Part shown: positions 1-7,311 of the stretch, piece by piece
Position numbering within the stretch: position 1 is the stretch's first letter
Layout of the letters: each line of letters opens with the position of its first letter
DNA from: Candidatus Nanopelagicales bacterium
GTDB lineage: Bacteria > Actinomycetota > Actinomycetes > S36-B12 > GCA-2699445
Assembly (NCBI GenBank): GCA_037045355.1
Contig: JBAOHO010000001.1
Coordinates: 1-12,820 of the forward strand
DNA length: 12,820 nt
Direction of reading: 5' to 3'
Notes under the pieces: generated by a model
Seen by the model: the letters and a program-made list of their open reading frames with translations, nothing else
Told to the model about the DNA's origin: nothing
The model's database searches: none
Position numbers and translations under genes: made by a program

Positions 1-429
1 TTCTCTTCGTGTTCGGCTGACAAGCAGTGAACAGAATGGGCTCAGTGCCATCAAGAAGCCTTCGTACATCTTGCAGGCTTCTGCCCACAACAATGGATCA
101 ATTGATCTGATTGCGCGAAGATTCGTTCCGATGTCTTCCGTATCTACAGATACATGGAAACCACATGTGTAGTTAGTTATGGACTTTGTGGTTTTCTCTG
201 TTTCTAGTAGATCGTATATGGTTCGCATCTGCTGTTCGATTGAGTCTCCACTCATCATTGGAGATATGAGTTCACCTGGATATAGCGCACCCGAACCGCT
301 AACGGATCCATCTGATACCTTTCTCCAGTGAATGTCCATGGTGTGCAGGACGTATGGCTTTCCTGCATCCATGCATTCAAGTTCGCATCCAGTGAACCTG
401 CGAGTGAACCGTGATTCTTTGCCATCGAT
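1..429 (-). CDS. amidoligase-family protein, partial, 5' end fused into transposase remnant
   Basis: Reading the minus strand from about 429 to the left edge gives 143 codons with no stop. In order they carry G-C-E-L-E, W-R-K-V-S-D-G-S, G-E-L-I-S-P and T-C-G-F-H-V-S-V-D. These are the hallmark blocks of the putative amidoligase family (Pfam Amidoligase_2: GxExE, DGS, ELvSP, CGxHVHv), enzymes predicted to form amide bonds between carboxylates and amines. The fragment covers the N-terminal half; the rest lies outside the window. No ATG, GTG or TTG is in frame between the transposase remnant and the GCELE motif. The first in-frame ATG (370-372) falls after that motif, and the next upstream one (577-579) is inside the transposase remnant. 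The native start therefore seems to have been lost, or the gene is read as a fusion. The stretch is clearly AT-richer than its neighbours, suggesting transfer. The family call is fairly firm; whether it is active is unknown. Confidence 0.72.
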   Translation of the reverse strand, partial: MDGKESRFTRRFTGCELECMDAGKPYVLHTMDIHWRKVSDGSVSGSGALYPGELISPMMSGDSIEQQMRTIYDLLETEKTTKSITNYTCGFHVSVDTEDIGTNLRAIRSIDPLLWAEACKMYEGFLMALSPFCSLLVSRTRRE

Positions 430-434
430 AATTG

Positions 435-2088
435 CAGGATGGCGACGGCGAGCGTTTGGAATGCGTAGCCGCGGACGCGGCGGCGGGCGGGTTCCTCCGT
501 GTTCTCCTCGGTGCGGGACTTGGTGAACCCGTTGAACCCCTCGATGGTGTTCCGGAGCGTCCCGTAGACGGCTTGCCATTCCGGGGACTTGTAGCGGAGG
601 TCCTGGAAGTACTTGGCGATGTTGCTGTTGCCTGCGTGCCGCGGTGCGATGGGGATGGTGATGCTGGTGCTGTTGGTGCAGCAGACGTCGGGGTCTGTGG
701 GCGGGTTGAGGATGCGGGTGCGGGTTGTCGGCAGTCCGAGGTTCACCGGGGCGCCGGTGGTCTGGGCGAGGGGGCAGGTGGCGGTGGCGCCGGGGCCGCG
801 GGCGGGGCACATCCAGGCGGTGTTCCCGTCCGGGGTGGGGGCGTGTTTGGGCCGGAACGCGTAGCGGGCGCGTTGCGCGATACGGGCGTCGTACACGTCG
901 TCGGTCGATGGTGTGTGCGCGGTCGGTCGATGGTGGCGTCGATGAGGGGTTGCGGCATTGATGGGCAGTACCAGTTGCCCTCGACGAGGATTGCGCCGCC
1001 GTATTCGGCTTGGATGCCGAGTTGGTCGTCGCGGTAGTCGCTGCACAGGGTGTATCCGAGTGCGCGGGCTGGGAGTTGCAGTTTCTCGGGTTTGGCGCCG
1101 GGCAGGTAGGCACGGTCGGCGGCGAGTGTCCCGGCAGGGTGGCCGCGTTCGTTGAGGGATTGCAGCAGGGTGGTGGCGTTCTCGCCGATGTTCTGCGCCG
1201 GTTTGTCCACGGTCATCGCGAGAACGAGGAGGGGAAAGTCGGCGGGCTGCCCGGGGTCGCTGGCGGTCATCACCGCAAGGTGCGCCTCGTAGCCGAAGTA
1301 CGACTCGTTCCTGTTCGTGGTCGGGTCCTGACGTACGTACCATCCGGCGACAGTTTCCGGACTCATCTTGTCGTCGCTGCTGTCCTTGTTCGGTTTGGGT
1401 TTCGGGTGGCCCGCGTTTCCCCCAGGTGCGTACCAGCGTCGCGTCGATGCACACGTTCCCGTTCCAGCGGGACACGAACATCGTGCGGGACGAGCCGCGC
1501 GGATGCCTCCAACAGGGCTGTCGGTGACGTGCTGCACCCGCTTGACGCGGTGGGCGACGGTCTGCGGGTCAAGGTTGGCCAGCAGCGTCTCCCGTTCGGT
1601 GCGGGTGACGCGCCGTCCAGGTGTCGGGTACGGCTCAATCACGTTCAGCATCCACTGGATACGCCGGTACACCCGGTGGTAGAACGCGTCGTCGGTCACG
1701 GCCTCTCGCGCCCTGGGCAGGCCGAGGAGGTCACGGGCCGGGGTGTGGAGCCGCTTGTGCAGCGCCTCGGCGACGCGGCTGACGCGAGCGGCGGCTCCCC
1801 GGACACCGCCAACGCGACCAGCACCACGAGAACGGGCCGGACGTCCACGGTGCCGGGCCTGCCGCCCCGGGTCTGCCCAATCCGGATGGTCATCCCGATA
1901 CCACTGCTCCCACTGGGCCACCAGACCGGATCGCGTCCACCAGGGCGGCAGCGCCCCGGACAACCCGGTCGGACAGGTAGCCGCCGCCGGGACTCCGGCG
2001 GTTCACCATCGACCGGCAGGCACAGCAGATCAGCCAACGCCACACCAAGGTCGTCGGCAGTGTTCTGCTGGGCTGCTGTCAGTCACGG
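435..2088 (-). pseudogene. decayed DDE transposase (IS4/IS5/IS1182-like clan), multiple frameshifts
   Basis: Conserved transposase-like segments are spread over three minus-strand frames but stay in order. They run: an N-terminal part (ALADLLCLPVDGEPPESR near 2040-1990), LHKRLHTPARDLLGLPR, RIQWMLNVIEPYPTPGRR, LLEASARLVPHDV, WNGNVCIDATLVRTWGKRG, FGYEAHLAVM, LAADRAYLPGAK, LIDATID, DDVYDARIAQRARYAFRPK, TLRNTIEGFNGFTK and RRVRGYAFQTLAVAI. Candidate catalytic acids are the D of CIDAT (about 1443-1445), the D of AADRAY (about 1115-1117) and the E of NTIEG (about 540-542). Frame changes are visible near 1520, 1475, 1405 and 920, with more in the N-terminal third. Patched together the gene would encode roughly 540 residues. 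The C-terminus ends abruptly against the amidoligase fragment. The first start would have overlapped the stop of the recombinase remnant. The DDE call is good; the exact IS family is not resolved. Confidence 0.75.
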
Positions 2089-3035
2089 CTGGCTCGGCAC
2101 CGCCCGTCGCCGTCGCGGAACGCCGCCCGGTACACCTTGACGTCCGCGTCCGGAACGAACCGCAGATAGCGGTTCAGGGCCTCCAACGAGTCCACCCCTG
2201 CGGCCTGCATCAGGGCCTTAACCGGGCTACCCGCGGCAAGGTGTCCGACAATCCAGGTGACCCGCATCCGTTGCAGGCTGGGGTGCACCCTGGCCGATGT
2301 TCGTCTGCCCGCACGAAGTTCGCCGACGAGTGTTCTTGTGTGAGTTCTTGCGGCGGGGCCCACCGAACACATACAGGTCGGGGCGCATCGCCGCATCCGC
2401 CACGTCGATGAGTACCGACTCCCACTCCGCCAGGACGGGCACCAGCCGGGCACGGCGTCCCGACGACCTCCACGAGCACCCCGTCGGCGTCACACGTGCA
2501 GATGCACCGCATGCGCAAGTCCGCGACCTCCGCCGCGGACAGCCCCGCACCGAGCCCCAGCGCCAGCAGAACGTGGCAGTTGCACCGACCTGGTACTGAG
2601 TGATCTGACCAGCTGCCCACGACCGCAACGCCGACACTGCTCACGTCGCCGTGTACGGCGGAAGCGGGTGCGCGGCCCACGTCGGAGCGGAGCCTGACCG
2701 GCTGCGAACCGGGCGGCATCAACTCGTCCGACATCCGCAGCAGCAGGGAGCGGGCGTTCGCCGCTGTCGGGCGGCTCCAATCCGGACAGCCATGCGTCGA
2801 TGAACTCCGCGATGACGTCCGGGTGAAACACGACACCGCGTTCCAACGGCAGACCGGCGGTGCACGCCAACACCAGCGGACGTGCCGCGAGCAGACTCTC
2901 AGGAGCACCCGAGGGGCGTAAGGAATCCTGCCCATGCAGTCAGCGACCGCGGCCCGTACGAACTCGGTGAATGGCAGCCCAGTCCTCCGGCGGGAGTTCC
3001 GGGGTGTAGTCGGCGATGTGCGGTGGCCACAGCAT
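2079..3035 (-). pseudogene. decayed tyrosine recombinase/integrase-like gene
   Basis: From an ATG at 3033-3035 the minus strand reads MLWPPHIADYTPELPPEDWAAI. It then shifts frame and continues as FTEFVRAAVADCMGRIPYAPR, LVLACTAGLPLERGVVFHPD, EFIDAWLSGLEPPDSGER, SLLLRMSDELMPPGSQPVRL, ALGLGAGLSAAEVADLRMR, RLVPVLAEWESVLIDVADAA and PSLQRMRVTWIVGHLAAGSP, ending with ALNRYLRFVPD and a stop at 2079-2081. The block order resembles the catalytic domain of phage-type integrases: an 'A..tGlr.aEv..L' helix, then R-x-T, a hydrophobic helix, G-x-x-S and a terminal R-Y. The classical HxxR signature is not plain, so the call is moderate. At least three frame changes make the gene inactive. It lies directly upstream of the transposase remnant in the same orientation, so the two may be parts of one dead mobile element. 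Confidence 0.55.
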
Positions 3036-3053
3036 CCCCCTCAACACTGCTGT

Positions 3054-3126
3054 TGGTTGTTACCACCATTGTTGCTTCCGGCGACCAAAATTGGAAGCCC
3101 GTCCCCGCAGCCGTCCGTAACAACCA
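3054..3126. promoter_or_regulatory. nested dyad in divergent spacer, candidate operator
   Basis: TGGTTGTTAC at 3054-3063 is perfectly inverted as GTAACAACCA at 3117-3126. Midway between the arms sits a perfect 10-base palindrome, CCAAAATTGG, at 3085-3094; the two spacers are 21 and 22 bases. The whole lies between the start of the decayed recombinase (minus strand) and the start of the helix-turn-helix gene (plus strand), which suits an operator for that regulator. The protein that binds it is inferred, not shown. Confidence 0.4.
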
Positions 3127-3145
3127 CCAGCCGAGGCCGACGCCC

Positions 3146-3151
3146 TACGCT
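3146..3151 (+). promoter_or_regulatory. candidate -10 element for a leaderless transcript of the HTH gene
   Basis: TACGCT fits the actinobacterial -10 consensus TANNNT. Six bases separate it from the ATG at 3158, so transcription would start at or next to the A of the start codon. No Shine-Dalgarno sequence is visible before that ATG, in keeping with a leaderless mRNA. No convincing -35 hexamer is present. Confidence 0.4.
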
Positions 3152-3157
3152 GGACGT

Positions 3158-3590
3158 ATGCCCAGACCCCACCGCCCCGCCCCCGCGGACAGCGTGGACA
3201 ACTGGCCCAACACCCCCAGCGCCACCCCCGAGGTCGAAACCGCCCGACACGTCGCCCTCAACCTCCGAGCCGCCCTCGACGGCATCAGCCTCCGCCAAGC
3301 CAACCGGGCCTACCGGCGTCGACCACACCACCATCGCCGCCATCCTCAACGGCACCGTCTGGCCCGACCTCCACACCCTCGCCCGCCTCGAACACGGACT
3401 CCACACCCGCGCTCTGGCCCGCGAGCACGACCCGGAACGCCCGGCGAACCGTAACGCCCGCCGCACCTCCCGCGACAACCGACCAGCCACCACACCTGCT
3501 CCTGTTCCCGACCCCACTCAGGGCCGCACAGAAGAAATGGGTCTCCGGACGCGCCAACCTAACACTCCGAGGTACGGCACATACGTCTAA
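3158..3590 (+). pseudogene. helix-turn-helix regulator with a single-base frameshift
   Basis: The ATG at 3158 opens a protein whose core reads ETARHVALNLRAALDGISLR then QANRA. The frame is lost at about 3311. One frame over the text resumes as TGVDHTTIAAILNGTVWPDL and HTLARLEHGLHTR. Removing one base (the T at 3311) joins the halves into QANRATGVDHTTIAAIL, a typical Cro/XRE helix-turn-helix: a 'S-x-R-x-A' first helix, G-V turn, T-I-x-x-I-L recognition helix, then W-P-D-L-x-T-L. As sequenced, the original frame runs on without the recognition helix to a stop near 3456; the second frame ends at 3590. The likely role was transcriptional control of the restriction-modification operon, or autoregulation through the dyad upstream. 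The defect may be a real mutation or a sequencing error. Confidence 0.65.
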
Positions 3591-3598
3591 CAGGTCGT

Positions 3599-3604
3599 TA
3601 TAGT
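3599..3604 (+). promoter_or_regulatory. candidate -10 element for a leaderless operon promoter
   Basis: TATAGT lies six bases upstream of the ATG at 3611, the same geometry as the TACGCT box before 3158. It is a very good -10 hexamer (TANNNT) in an otherwise GC-rich region, and no ribosome binding site precedes the ATG. Transcription would begin at the start codon. This is the best candidate for the main promoter of the genes at 3611-10703. The -35 region is not recognisable. Confidence 0.5.
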
Positions 3605-3610
3605 CCCCCT

Positions 3611-4108
3611 ATGGCAGGCGATCAGCCCGAATCAGTGCCTGAAACCGCATCGCCGGACATCTCGCTCCGGGGTACGAACGTACCCTGGAAAGAGTGTCGG
3701 TGTACCCCTGACACTGCCGTTCGGGCACTGTGCGACGCGTGCCAGAAACACCGTAAGGCCGTCATCAACAGGATGAAGCAGCGCACCAGACGCGCCCGGA
3801 AAGCCAAACGCGACTACACGCCGGGCACGATCACCCTCACCCCCGACCAGGCCCAACAGATCGTCGGGGCGCTCGCCGAGATCAACACCATGCAACTCGC
3901 CGTCCTAGACCGGGTTGCCCTCTCCGGGAACCCGCTACGCCCCGACACCGCAGCCCTATTCCGGGCCATCGCTGAACTCCGAGCCGCGATCCAACCCACA
4001 CTCGCGACCGCCGAAGAGGAACGCATTGAACTGAAACGGCCACGCAACTGGAAAGAAGCCCAAGCCCGCATCCGCACCGACCTTGACCAAACCCACCAGC
4101 ACGTCTGA
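3611..4108 (+). CDS. small Cys-rich protein of unknown function, first gene of the RM operon
   Basis: This 165-residue soluble protein belongs to no family I recognise. Residues 29-47 contain C-x-C, nine residues, then C-x-x-C and a nearby His (C29, C31, C41, C44, H47), a spacing compatible with a small zinc-binding knuckle. A strongly basic stretch follows at about 48-67 (KAVINRMKQRTRRARKAKRD). The remainder is predicted helical, with alternating Leu/Ala/Glu and a charged tail. Zinc knuckle plus basic patch suggests nucleic-acid binding, which is inference. The ATG at 3611 is supported by the -10 box six bases upstream; no Shine-Dalgarno is present. The gene ends 38 bases before mod1 in the same direction, so it is probably cotranscribed and could be a regulator or accessory factor of the methyltransferases. 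Confidence 0.75.
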   Translation: MAGDQPESVPETASPDISLRGTNVPWKECRCTPDTAVRALCDACQKHRKAVINRMKQRTRRARKAKRDYTPGTITLTPDQAQQIVGALAEINTMQLAVLDRVALSGNPLRPDTAALFRAIAELRAAIQPTLATAEEERIELKRPRNWKEAQARIRTDLDQTHQHV

Positions 4109-4132
4109 AACACTGCCAACAGCCCGACCGAC

Positions 4133-4140
4133 GAAGGGGG
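4133..4140 (+). promoter_or_regulatory. ribosome binding site that fixes the mod1 GTG start
   Basis: GAAGGGGG ends six bases before the GTG at 4147. It is a strong Shine-Dalgarno-like sequence at normal spacing and supports GTG as the start. The protein N-terminus then lines up with the paralogue (PRLELVWPGKDQF in both). Confidence 0.6.
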
Positions 4141-4146
4141 AACTCG

Positions 4147-5753
4147 GTGAAACCACGCCTGGAACTGGTGTGGCCCGGCAAAGACCAGTTCCTCCTCACA
4201 CCAGCCGACCAGACCGGGAAACCCGTTTGGGTGCCCCACGATCACCCGGCAGCCCGCGAAGTCCGCACCGCTGACTGGCAAAGCGCCCACGGCGAAGTGA
4301 ACCCCGACGACCCGTACAGCGACAACCTCCTGTTCGTCGGCGACAGCCTCGACGTGCTCCGCGTACTGTGCGAGGTGCCCGAGTACCGGCGGCACTACCG
4401 CGGCAAAGTCAAGTTGATCTACATTGATCCGCCGTTCAACACCGGCCAAACCTTTGAGCATTACGACGACTGGATGGAACACTCCACCTGGCTGTCGTTT
4501 ATCCGCGACCGGCTCGTGCTGATGAAAGAACTCCTCGCCCCCGACGGCAGCATCTGGGTACACCTGGACGACGCCGAACAGCACCGGATGCGCTGCCTCC
4601 TAGACGAAGTGTTCGGCGAGAGCAATTTCGTTGCCACCGTTGTCTGGCAGAAGATTCACGCGCGCAACAACTCGGCGATGCATTTCTCGGCGGATCACGA
4701 TTTCATTCACATCTACGCGCGTAACGCACAGGCTTGGCGACCCGGCAGACTGCCGCGAACGGGGAAGAGCGACGCAGATTTCTGGAACCCTGACGATGAC
4801 CCCAGAGGTCTCTGGCGACGAAGTGACCTGACCGCGTCCAAGCCGTACGCCGATGGGCACTACGCAGTAACCGGGCCTCACGGAGATGCGTTCACACCCC
4901 GGCCAGGTAGGCCGTGGGCTGTGTCCGAGGAGAACTTTGAGGCACTACGGGCGGACGACCGGATCTGGTGGGGCAAGACAGGCCGCACATTCCCGTTCCG
5001 CAAACGATTCAAGTCCGAACTCGGCGACCTTGTCCCCAACACAGTCTGGTTGCACGAAGACGTCGGCAACAACCGCGAAGCGAAAGGGGAACTGTCCAAA
5101 CTGTTCGGCAAGGACGCGTTCTCGACCCCAAAGCCAGAACGCCTCCTCCAACGCATCATCCACGTGGCGACCAACCCTGGGGACATCGTGGTGGACGTGT
5201 TCGCCGGGTCGGGAACCACCGCCGCCGTGGCTCACAAGATGTGCCGCCGCTGGATAACGGCGGAACTCTCCCCCAAGACCGTGGAAGCGTTCACCGAAGC
5301 GCGACTCGTCAAGGTCGTAGAAGGAGACGATCTCGGCGGAATCACCACAGACCAGAACTGGCAGGGCGGCGGCGGGTTCCGCACCGTCTCTATCGGCCCC
5401 AACCTCTACGCCGACACGCCATATGGAACGCTGCTCGCCGAGACCGGAACCGGGGAACGGTTCGCCAGGGCGATGGCGGGCAACTCGGATTCGACTATCA
5501 ACCGGACTCGGCTCCGCTCTGCGGTCAGCGAGGCCGGATGCGGCTCGCCGTCGTAGAAGGCGCCGTTGGCCCCGAAGAAGTCACTGAACTCCTAGCGTGC
5601 CTGAACGACAACGAACGGCTCACCATCGTCGCCCTGGGCATCCTCCCCGGAACCGAAGAACACCTCGCCCAGTTGTCTCGCGGTTCCCGCATCCTCAAAG
5701 CGCCACGCGACGTCCTCAACCACCGGAGGCGACGCCGGAACGACAACCTCTGA
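4147..5753 (+). CDS. mod: type III-style DNA methyltransferase Mod, copy 1, C-terminus frameshifted
   Basis: This is a beta-class adenine-N6 methyltransferase of the type III Mod kind. Motif IV is IYIDPPFNTG (D94-P-P-F97), the AdoMet-binding motif I is DVFAGSGTT (350-358), and motif IV precedes motif I as in Mod proteins. Residues 3-167 and 324 onward are collinear with Mod2. Residues 168-323 are the variable region, taken as the target-recognition domain. Compared with Mod2 (GCC GGA CAG), the text at 5475-5483 reads GCG GGC AAC: one base is missing near 5480. The reading frame from GTG therefore stops at 5554-5556 after 469 residues. The lost tail (QLGFDYQPDSAPLCGQRGRM onward) is intact one frame back to a stop at 5751-5753. 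All catalytic motifs lie before the break, so the truncated protein could still methylate, but it lacks about 90 C-terminal residues. The deletion is either recent decay or a sequencing error. Confidence 0.85.
4153..4647 (+). repeat. 5' homology arm of the mod1/mod2 duplication, copy A
   Basis: This segment encodes Mod1 residues 3-167 and is paired, without indels, with 5824-6318 (Mod2 residues 15-179). Identity is high even in DNA: for example GGCCCGGCAAAGACCAGTTC and CGGCACTACCGCGGCAAAGT occur in both. Such direct repeats could recombine to delete or swap the intervening recognition region. Confidence 0.75.
5116..5753 (+). repeat. 3' homology arm of the mod1/mod2 duplication, copy A
   Basis: This segment encodes AFSTPKPERL through motif I and the C-terminal domain, and it pairs with 6622 to about 7260. 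Similarity is strong in protein but lower in DNA than in the 5' arm, because the two copies prefer different third bases here. Confidence 0.65.
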
Positions 5754-5781
5754 AACGTAGGGGCCGCCGATATGCGACCCC

Positions 5782-7311
5782 GTGACTCCCAACGGCTCCC
5801 CACGGCAACCCGTCCGACCCCGGCCACGCCTGGAACTCGTCTGGCCCGGCAAAGACCAGTTCCTCCTCACCCCCAGCGACGACAACGGCAAGCCCGTCTG
5901 GGTTGAACCCGACCATCCAGCCGCCCACGAGGTTCGCATCTCCGACCTCACCGGCGCATACGGGGCCGTCAACGACACCGACCCGTACGCCGACAGTCTG
6001 CTGTTCATCGGTGACGGCCTGGACGTCCTCCGTATCCTCACCGAGGTGCCCGAATACCGGCGGCACTACCGCGGCAAAGTCAAACTCATCTACATCGATC
6101 CACCGTTCAATACCGGCCAGACGTTCACCCACTACGACGACTGGATGGAACACTCCACCTGGCTGTCATTTATGCGCGATCGGCTCATCCTGGCGAAGGA
6201 ACTCCTGGCACCGGACGGTTCCATCTGGGTGCACCTCGACGAAAGGGAAAGCCACCGGATGCGCTGTTTGATGGACGAAGTATTCGGTAGTGCTGCCTAC
6301 GTCGGGACGGTTCTTTGGCGGAAGAAGTACAAGGCCGGTAACAGTCTGGGGCTATCCACCGTCCACAATCCGATCCTTGTCTACGGGCGGCAGAGCCGTT
6401 GGCGTCGATCCAATGGCCTACCACCTGGTGCGGCGCAGATGGAGAAGTACAAGAACCCTGACGACGACCCCCGAGGGCGTTGGAGGATGACACACGCAGG
6501 AGACAAGACCTACCTTGTCGACCTACTCAACAAGGGGGCAATGCCGACCACCTGGTGGGACTACGACGACTCGGGGCATACCGAGACGGGAACGAACGAG
6601 AGTGAGGCCCTGTTTGGGGAGGCGTTCTCTACCCCCAAGCCCGAGCGCCTAATGGAACGCGTCATTCACGTCGCTACGAATCCTGGGGACACTGTGATTG
6701 ACGTATTCGGAGGGTCTGGGACGACCGCTGCGGTGGCGCACAAGATGGGCCGCCGGTGGGTAACGGCAGAGATTCTGCCGGACACGGTTGCCCAGTTCAC
6801 GGAGCCGCGTCTGCGGATGGTGGTGGACGGGGAGCATGGCGGCATCTCGGAGAGGGTCGGCTGGTCTGGCGGGGGCGGGTTCCGCACCGTGACGGTTGGG
6901 CCGTCTATGTACGAGGCGACGCCATACGGCGTGATGCTGGCCGGATGGGCGACGAACGGCCGGTTTGCCCGCGCTGTCGCCGGACAGTTGGGTTTCACTT
7001 TCCAGTCGGACGCGGCACCGTTCTGCGGCCAGCGGGGCCGGATGCGTCTGGCGGTGCTGGACGGTGCCGTCGGCCCGGAGGAAGTGCGGGAGATTGTGGG
7101 TGCCCTCGGGGAGCGGGAGCGGGTCACGATCGTGGCGAAGGTGGTGCTGCCGGACGCCGAGCAGGTGCTGAAACGGCTGTCGGCTGGCTCGGTGATTCGG
7201 AAGGCGCCGCGTGACGTGTTGGAGGCGCGTCGCCGCCGACGCAGGACGACGGTACCCGCCGATACTGTTGAGCAACGTGCAGCCGACCTGAGCGGGGGTG
7301 AACAGCAGTGA
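5782..7311 (+). CDS. mod: type III-style DNA methyltransferase Mod, copy 2
   Basis: This intact 509-residue paralogue of the upstream gene has motif IV at IYIDPPFNTG (D106-P-P-F109) and motif I at DVFGGSGTT (307-315). Residues 15-179 align with Mod1 3-167 without an indel. Residues 281 to about 490 align with the Mod1 C-terminal part. The central region (180-280, about 100 residues) differs in length and sequence from the 156-residue Mod1 counterpart and shares mainly the NPDDDPRG-x-W block. Family knowledge makes it the specificity and N6-adenine methylation subunit that also recruits Res. GTG at 5782 is chosen because it precedes the conserved PRLELVWPGKDQF; a GTAGGGG 17 bases away is a poor ribosome site. 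The stop overlaps the res start by four bases (GTGA), implying translational coupling. Codon use moves from C-ending to more G-ending in the 3' half. Confidence 0.9.
   Translation: MTPNGSPRQPVRPRPRLELVWPGKDQFLLTPSDDNGKPVWVEPDHPAAHEVRISDLTGAYGAVNDTDPYADSLLFIGDGLDVLRILTEVPEYRRHYRGKVKLIYIDPPFNTGQTFTHYDDWMEHSTWLSFMRDRLILAKELLAPDGSIWVHLDERESHRMRCLMDEVFGSAAYVGTVLWRKKYKAGNSLGLSTVHNPILVYGRQSRWRRSNGLPPGAAQMEKYKNPDDDPRGRWRMTHAGDKTYLVDLLNKGAMPTTWWDYDDSGHTETGTNESEALFGEAFSTPKPERLMERVIHVATNPGDTVIDVFGGSGTTAAVAHKMGRRWVTAEILPDTVAQFTEPRLRMVVDGEHGGISERVGWSGGGGFRTVTVGPSMYEATPYGVMLAGWATNGRFARAVAGQLGFTFQSDAAPFCGQRGRMRLAVLDGAVGPEEVREIVGALGERERVTIVAKVVLPDAEQVLKRLSAGSVIRKAPRDVLEARRRRRRTTVPADTVEQRAADLSGGEQQ
5824..6318 (+). 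repeat. 5' homology arm of the mod1/mod2 duplication, copy B
   Basis: This is the partner of 4153-4647. It is collinear at the protein level through motif IV (IDPPFNTG) up to the Trp that precedes the variable recognition region. Recombination between the arms would make a single hybrid mod with either central domain. Confidence 0.75.
6622..7260 (+). repeat. 3' homology arm of the mod1/mod2 duplication, copy B
   Basis: This is the partner of 5116-5753 and includes AFSTPKPERL, motif I and the shared CGQRGRMRLAV and KAPRDVL blocks. Beyond about 7240 the two copies end differently. Confidence 0.65.

Noticed and set aside
432..2140. Long plus-strand open frames opposite the transposase remnant (for example 1010-2140)
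   Set aside because: They are antisense to recognisable transposase segments, their translations are low-complexity Gly/Arg/Val-rich, and they exist because high GC makes stops rare.
3814..4584. Minus-strand open frame of 256 codons across the Cys-rich gene and the mod1 start
   Set aside because: It is the complement of genuine coding sequence that has conserved methyltransferase motifs on the plus strand; it has no ribosome site and no recognisable domain.
5470..5490. Programmed -1 ribosomal frameshift restoring full-length Mod1
   Set aside because: The bases around the break do not form an X-XXY-YYZ slippery heptamer, and no obvious downstream pseudoknot was seen; a simple one-base deletion explains it.
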